NCBI GenBank assembly: GCA_964610775.1 | Contig: CAZSZC010000023.1 | Location: 1-8,628 of the forward strand | Reading direction: 5' to 3' | Source: CAZPWF01 sp964610775 | GTDB lineage: Bacteria; Patescibacteriota; Saccharimonadia; Saccharimonadales; JACQNP01 | DNA: 8,628 nt | Shown: positions 4,927-8,628 of the stretch, one piece after another | How the letters are laid out: each line of letters starts with the position of its first letter | How positions within the stretch are numbered: position 1 is the stretch's first letter | Program-made: the position numbers and the translations under genes | Notes under the pieces: generated by a model | What the model saw: only the letters and a program-made list of their open reading frames with translations | Told to the model about the DNA's origin: nothing | Databases searched by the model: none

Positions 4927-7362
4927 TTAGCCTACAACAATATTGAGTAGACGATTTTTTACATATATGGTCTTTTTTATTGATTGGTCAGTTAAATAAC
5001 TGGCAACTTTTTCGTTTTCTTTAGCGGCATTGATTACAAACTTCTCGTCACTATCTTGTGGCATATCAATATTTGCCCGTACTTTCCCATTTATTTGGAC
5101 GACTATTGTTACGCTGTCCGTCTTTAGGTACGACTCGTCAAAAACTGGCCAGTCGGATACATGAACTGATGCTGTTTCGCCTAACTCCTTCCAAATCTCC
5201 TCACATACATGCGGAGCAAAAGGAGCCAATAATTGTGTAATCGACTTTAAAGCAAAACGCCAAGCTCCTTGATCACTAAAGCCAGTTTCCGCCTTAATCT
5301 TGTAAAGGTTATTAACGCATTCCATTAATGCCGCGATTGCAGTATTGAAGGCCATCTCATGTAGATCGCTAGACACTTTCTTGATAGCTTTATGAACTAT
5401 AGGTAGTACCGCGTGTTGAGTCTTGGGTGTATCTTTTGAATCTAGGAATTCCTGTACCAGTGTCCAGAAGCGCTGCACAAATCTGAACGTACCAGCTACA
5501 CCCTCACTACTCCATGGGGTGGTTTGATCATAAGGTGCTAAGAATGCTATGGCCAAACGAAGCGCATCAGCACCATAACCCGCTTCCAGAATTTCATTCG
5601 GGTTGATGACATTGCCCTTGCTCTTGCTCATCTTAGAGCCATCGGTTGCCAATATGATACCTTGCCCTCTACGGGCTGCGTACGGTTCTGGTGTCGGCAC
5701 CAAACCTTGATCGTAAAAGAACTGATGCCAGAATCGTGAATAGAGTAAGTGAAGCGTCGTATGCTCCATACCACCCAAATACATATCCACTTCACCCCAA
5801 TAGTCCAGTTTCTTGCGATCCGCAAAAACTTTATCGTTATGTGCATCGTAGTAGCGCAAATAATACCAGCTACTACCAGCCCAATTAGGCATGGTGTCAG
5901 TTTCACGTTTTGCTGGGCCGTCACAAACAGGGCAATTTACATTCACCCACTCTTTAATTGCAGCCAGCGGACTCTCACCGTTGTCGGTTGGCTCATAGTG
6001 ATCAACATCAGGTAAAACTACAGGCAACTGATCATCTGGAACAGGTACCGCCCCATCTTTCTCACAATGAATTATCGGAATTGGCTCACCCCAGTAATGC
6101 TGACGGCTAAATATCCAATCCCTCAGTTTGTAGTTTATCCTCTCTTTAGCTACTTCTTGTTTCTCAAGATCGACAACAATTTTTTCTCGCATATCAGAAG
6201 ATTTCATACCGTCATAATGATCAGAATTAATCATTTGACCTTCTTCGTGCGTGCACTCATTATCTTCTGCGCTGTTTTGAACAACGCGGACTATCGGTAA
6301 ATCAAACTTCTGCGCAAACTCATTATCACGATCATCATGAGCTGGTACTGCCATAATGGCGCCGGTACCGTAGCCATACAGAACATAGTCTGCAACCCAA
6401 ACCGGAATTTTTTCATCATTAACCGGATTGACTGCATAGGCACCCGTAAAGACACCGGTTTTTTCACGACTAGTATCTTGTCGTTCAATCTCAGACTTAC
6501 CTTGAGTTTCTTTAATGTAAGAATCAACTGCTGCTTTTTGTGCCTCAGTTGTGATTTTTGTAACTAGCGGATGCTCGGGTGCAATGACCATAAAAGTAGC
6601 GCCAAATAAAGTATCAGGCCGAGTCGTAAATACTGTTATTTTTTCCTTACTATCTTCAATTTGAAAATCTACTTCAGCACCTTTGCTGCGACCAATCCAA
6701 TTTATTTGTTGGTCAGCAATTCGACTTGGGTAATCTACGGTTTGCAAGCCATCGATCAGTCGATCAGCATACTTAGTGATCTTAAGAATCCATTGTTTTA
6801 GGAATTTCTTTTCAACAAGCGTGTCACAACGTTCGTGTCTGCCATTTACTACTTCTTCGTTCGCCAAACCCGTCTTGCATTTCGGACACCAATTGATAGC
6901 AATTTCGTCCTGATAGGCTAACCCTTCTTTATAAAACTGAAGAAACAACCATTGCGTCCACTTATAATAATTAGGATCCGTTGTCCTAAAGGACCTGTCC
7001 CAATCGATGCTATAACCCAAGCTATCGAATTGTTTTTGAAAATTACCAACATTTTGATCTGTTGCGACTTGCGGGGCAATTTTGTTTTTTATTGCGTAAT
7101 TTTCAGTTGGCAATCCAAATGCATCGTAGCCCATAGGGTAAAGAACATTGTGGCCAGTCATCCTTTTATGGCGAGCCATAATGTCTCCAAGGGTGTATTC
7201 GCGAACATGCCCCAGATGAAGACCGTCACCAGATGGGTAAGGAAACTCTGTTAACATTACGAATTTCGGCTTTTCGGAAAAATCAACAGCAGCGAAAAGT
7301 TTGCTATCGGCCCACTGCTTTTGCCAGCGTGGCTCTATCTCTTTTGGGTTATATCTCTTCAT
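4927..7362 (-). CDS. leuS: Leucyl-tRNA synthetase
   Basis: LeuRS joins leucine to tRNA-Leu using ATP and edits mischarged tRNA. Its 811 residues are in the normal bacterial range (about 800-870). Seen in order: FPYPSGDGLHLGH with the HIGH-type motif HLGH at 49-52; a zinc-type motif with Cys159, Cys162, His176 and Cys179; the CP1 editing domain with TTRPDTLFGATF (246-257) and the amino-acid-contacting loop AVPAHDDRDNEFA (338-350, with Asp346); a CPVC pair at 477-480; ETDTMPNWAGSSWYYLRY near 487-504; KMSKS at 577-581; the anticodon-binding helical domain and the C-terminal domain (VVQINGKVRANI near 754-765). The ATG at 7362 has no Shine-Dalgarno site and lies 10 bases from an extended -10 box. 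With so short a leader there is no room for a T-box. It runs alone, convergent with the membrane-protein gene. Confidence 0.98.
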   Translation of the reverse strand: MKRYNPKEIEPRWQKQWADSKLFAAVDFSEKPKFVMLTEFPYPSGDGLHLGHVREYTLGDIMARHKRMTGHNVLYPMGYDAFGLPTENYAIKNKIAPQVATDQNVGNFQKQFDSLGYSIDWDRSFRTTDPNYYKWTQWLFLQFYKEGLAYQDEIAINWCPKCKTGLANEEVVNGRHERCDTLVEKKFLKQWILKITKYADRLIDGLQTVDYPSRIADQQINWIGRSKGAEVDFQIEDSKEKITVFTTRPDTLFGATFMVIAPEHPLVTKITTEAQKAAVDSYIKETQGKSEIERQDTSREKTGVFTGAYAVNPVNDEKIPVWVADYVLYGYGTGAIMAVPAHDDRDNEFAQKFDLPIVRVVQNSAEDNECTHEEGQMINSDHYDGMKSSDMREKIVVDLEKQEVAKERINYKLRDWIFSRQHYWGEPIPIIHCEKDGAVPVPDDQLPVVLPDVDHYEPTDNGESPLAAIKEWVNVNCPVCDGPAKRETDTMPNWAGSSWYYLRYYDAHNDKVFADRKKLDYWGEVDMYLGGMEHTTLHLLYSRFWHQFFYDQGLVPTPEPYAARRGQGIILATDGSKMSKSKGNVINPNEILEAGYGADALRLAIAFLAPYDQTTPWSSEGVAGTFRFVQRFWTLVQEFLDSKDTPKTQHAVLPIVHKAIKKVSSDLHEMAFNTAIAALMECVNNLYKIKAETGFSDQGAWRFALKSITQLLAPFAPHVCEEIWKELGETASVHVSDWPVFDESYLKTDSVTIVVQINGKVRANIDMPQDSDEKFVINAAKENEKVASYLTDQSIKKTIYVKNRLLNIVVG

Positions 7363-7372
7363 ATCAGCTAAC

Positions 7373-7381
7373 AGTATACCA
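7373..7381 (-). promoter_or_regulatory. Extended -10 promoter of leuS, near-leaderless
   Basis: On the minus strand the sequence is TGGTATACT, a -10 box with five of six consensus bases and the TGn extension, 10 bases before the leuS ATG. Transcription would begin at 7365-7366, leaving a leader of about 3-4 bases with no ribosome binding site. The sequence 17 bases upstream is a poor -35 box. The layout matches the one before trmD. Confidence 0.5.
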
Positions 7382-7407
7382 AACAGATTACAAGCGTTGT
7401 GATTTTC

Positions 7408-7446
7408 TTACCGTAGTTAACAAATTTCATCTAATTGCGGTAAAGT
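7408..7446 (+). promoter_or_regulatory. Imperfect palindrome over a possible promoter of the oxygenase gene
   Basis: Two 12-base arms (7408-7419 and 7432-7443) form an inverted repeat with perfect outer TTACCG/CGGTAA, inner TTA/TAA and two mismatched positions that would be G-U pairs in plus-strand RNA; the spacer is 12 bases. TTAACA (7417-7422) and TAAAGT (7441-7446), 18 bases apart, form a plausible though weak promoter whose boxes overlap both arms, so the repeat could be an operator. It could instead be a hairpin early in a longer transcript. The leuS promoter lies 27 bases further left and faces away. Confidence 0.35.
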
Positions 7447-7475
7447 AAATATCAAGACTTAGGAGGGTATTATTT

Positions 7476-8447
7476 ATGTCAAAGGGTAGGCAGCTTTCTT
7501 TTGAAAATCCTAGATTGTTGCGAGAAATTAAGGAACGTGGTGCAGCAGAATTCGAGCACAACATATCTGTTGACCAAATAGATGATCTAATTGATTGTTA
7601 TACGCGATTTACAACCAATTGGGGCGATCCAGAACCTGAGACTATGGACGCTATGCTACCAGATGCACCAATTGAAACTTTAGCAAAGCAATTGGATGAC
7701 TTAGACAGATCAAAAGACAAGCAGAAAAACTGGCATAAGTATCGAACAAACGCACCATGGATAGCAAAGCCAGTTGGTTATACCAATCGCTACTTTCAAA
7801 GTCAGGCTTTACAGATTACTCGCGGCATCAACTTACCAGAGGACGATAAGGAATTTTTTCACTATACACCAGGAATGAAGGATGTCGTTGAGAGACAACA
7901 CGAGCAATACGGGTGGGGAAAACCACCTCAAGAATTCTATATGTTATGCAATGCCTTTATACGCGTACACACTGCCAGTCGAAAACTAACAGAGAAGATT
8001 TTGTCGGTAGTAGAAGATACTCATCCAAATATTCGACAACTTGTTACGCCTAGTTCTACACTAACCAGCCCAGTTAGGCTGGTTGGTTATCATCGAGGAG
8101 ATCAGCAAGAATTAGGTGCTGGCCATTACGATAAATCGGTGTTTACTTTTCAGCTCGCCGAAAGCCACGAGGGACTTCGCATAGCCAAGGATAATAATAG
8201 TCCACTAGAGATTGTTCGACGCGAATCAGACAAAGCGGTCTTCTTTCCATCAAAATCGCTTAAGGATAACTATCCAGACACCCCTTTTACTCCTGGATGG
8301 CACGACATTATTAAATCAGAAACTCTGAACCACGGTAGGCATATGTCTGAAGCTACTCGAGCAGTATTTGGTAGATGGGCACTTATATTTTTTGTCAACG
8401 AAGAAAATTTTGTACAACACGATAAGTCTCTGACACACCATCGCTAG
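7476..8447 (+). CDS. Probable 2-oxoglutarate/Fe(II) oxygenase, isopenicillin-N-synthase-like
   Basis: The 323-residue protein resembles the isopenicillin N synthase-like branch of 2-oxoglutarate- and Fe(II)-dependent oxygenases, which hydroxylate, desaturate or cyclise small molecules. Its C-terminal half shows the expected order: VRLVGYHRGDQQELGAGHYD with the iron-binding His217-x-Asp219; FTFQLAESHEGLRI, matching the usual 'lT-l-----GLqv' strand; a candidate distal iron ligand His276 in TPGWHDII, 57 residues after Asp219 (54 in isopenicillin N synthase); and RWALIFFVNEE, where Arg300 fits the co-substrate arginine although the family's RxS reads RWA here. The N-terminal half (about 1-190) is polar and I recognise nothing specific in it. 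The ATG at 7476 has a strong AGGAGG site (7461-7466) 9 bases upstream. The substrate is unknown; the adjacent aminotransferase is on the other strand. The family call comes from motifs only. Confidence 0.68.
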   Translation: MSKGRQLSFENPRLLREIKERGAAEFEHNISVDQIDDLIDCYTRFTTNWGDPEPETMDAMLPDAPIETLAKQLDDLDRSKDKQKNWHKYRTNAPWIAKPVGYTNRYFQSQALQITRGINLPEDDKEFFHYTPGMKDVVERQHEQYGWGKPPQEFYMLCNAFIRVHTASRKLTEKILSVVEDTHPNIRQLVTPSSTLTSPVRLVGYHRGDQQELGAGHYDKSVFTFQLAESHEGLRIAKDNNSPLEIVRRESDKAVFFPSKSLKDNYPDTPFTPGWHDIIKSETLNHGRHMSEATRAVFGRWALIFFVNEENFVQHDKSLTHHR

Positions 8448-8628
8448 TTTAAGATTTCTACGATCTTTTTCAGAGTATCCTGAAAAACATCGTCATTTTC
8501 CTCAAGTAGTGTCATCCTAAAACCCTGCACATGGCTATTAAAACCACTGCTCAGCGGTACAGTACATATACCCGTGGCTGCTAGAAGCTCCAAACAAAAT
8601 ATCTTATCAACAGCCGCTTCGGGATCTT
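8444..8628 (-). CDS. Class I/II PLP-dependent aminotransferase, C-terminal fragment
   Basis: Reading the minus strand from the right edge gives an open frame of 60 residues ending at a TAG at 8446-8444; the start is outside the window. The fragment DPEAAVDKIFCLELLAATGI leads into GICTVPLSSGFNSHVQGFRMTLL, which matches the small-domain end of fold-type I aminotransferases, notably the alanine aminotransferase pattern 'GIcvvPGSGF...HFRMTiL'. The Arg in FRMT corresponds to the residue that binds the substrate carboxylate. In that family these enzymes exchange amino groups between alanine or a related amino acid and 2-oxoglutarate. The PLP lysine lies in the missing part. Its stop codon overlaps that of the oxygenase gene within one CTAG. 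Confidence 0.82.
   Translation of the reverse strand, partial: DPEAAVDKIFCLELLAATGICTVPLSSGFNSHVQGFRMTLLEENDDVFQDTLKKIVEILN

Noticed and set aside
5628..6527. Several short open frames on both strands within leuS
   Set aside because: All lie inside a continuous, motif-complete LeuRS and have no recognisable domains.
7363..7475. T-box leader for leuS
   Set aside because: The palindrome lies upstream of the proposed leuS promoter and no T-box consensus (TGGnACCGCG type) is present.
7430..8628. A biosynthetic cluster of oxygenase plus aminotransferase
   Set aside because: The two genes are on opposite strands and convergent, so they are not an operon, and the aminotransferase fragment looks like an ordinary alanine-aminotransferase type.
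1..8628. CRISPR arrays, transposons, tRNA or rRNA genes
   Set aside because: No regularly spaced repeats, transposase-like proteins, terminal repeats or tRNA T-loop motifs were seen on either strand.

Overview
The window looks like part of a small, densely packed bacterial genome with moderate-to-low GC. It carries core translation and RNA-processing genes plus a few unplaced proteins. The compact spacing, the shortened and rearranged rpsP-khpA-trmD neighbourhood without rimM, the cysteine-free L32 and the charged tails on small ribosome-associated proteins all suit a Patescibacteria/CPR genome. Saccharibacteria is my best guess, but this is inference from gene content and style, not a phylogenetic result. 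UGA appears as a stop (rpmF), and none of the long reading frames, including 811-codon leuS, contains an in-frame UGA. The standard code therefore fits better than the UGA=Gly code of Gracilibacteria/SR1.

Layout. Bases 1-4306 are read entirely leftwards. In transcription order they are rpmF (L32), nusB, a Nudix hydrolase, rnc (RNase III), an unrecognised 212-residue protein, rpsP (S16), khpA (KH RNA-binding protein) and trmD (runs off the left edge). A consensus-like promoter sits before rpmF and probably drives rpmF-nusB-nudix-rnc-orf212. rpsP, khpA and trmD then each have their own promoter, with hairpin terminators after rpsP and khpA, so a set that is usually one operon looks split into three units. 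The rimM gene usually found between khpA and trmD is absent; its place is taken by about 150 bases with RNA-like structure and a 13-bp terminator hairpin.

Bases 4307-4437 are a divergent promoter region. Rightwards from it runs a gene for a single-pass membrane protein of unknown function (4438-4920), which meets leuS (leucyl-tRNA synthetase, leftward) tail to tail with a 6-base gap. leuS is divergent from a rightward gene for a probable isopenicillin-N-synthase-like 2-oxoglutarate/Fe(II) oxygenase (7476-8447). That gene shares its final CTAG with the last codon of a leftward aminotransferase fragment at the right edge.

The genes work mainly in ribosome and tRNA maturation: TrmD methylates G37 of tRNAs, RNase III and NusB act in rRNA synthesis and processing, S16 and L32 are ribosomal proteins, KhpA binds RNA and LeuRS charges tRNA-Leu. 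I see no mobile element, CRISPR array, phage gene, tRNA or rRNA, and no convincing new multi-gene system. The features most worth checking are the structured RNA-like region before trmD, the apparent leaderless starts of trmD, leuS and the membrane-protein gene, the orphan oxygenase, and the unrecognised proteins.
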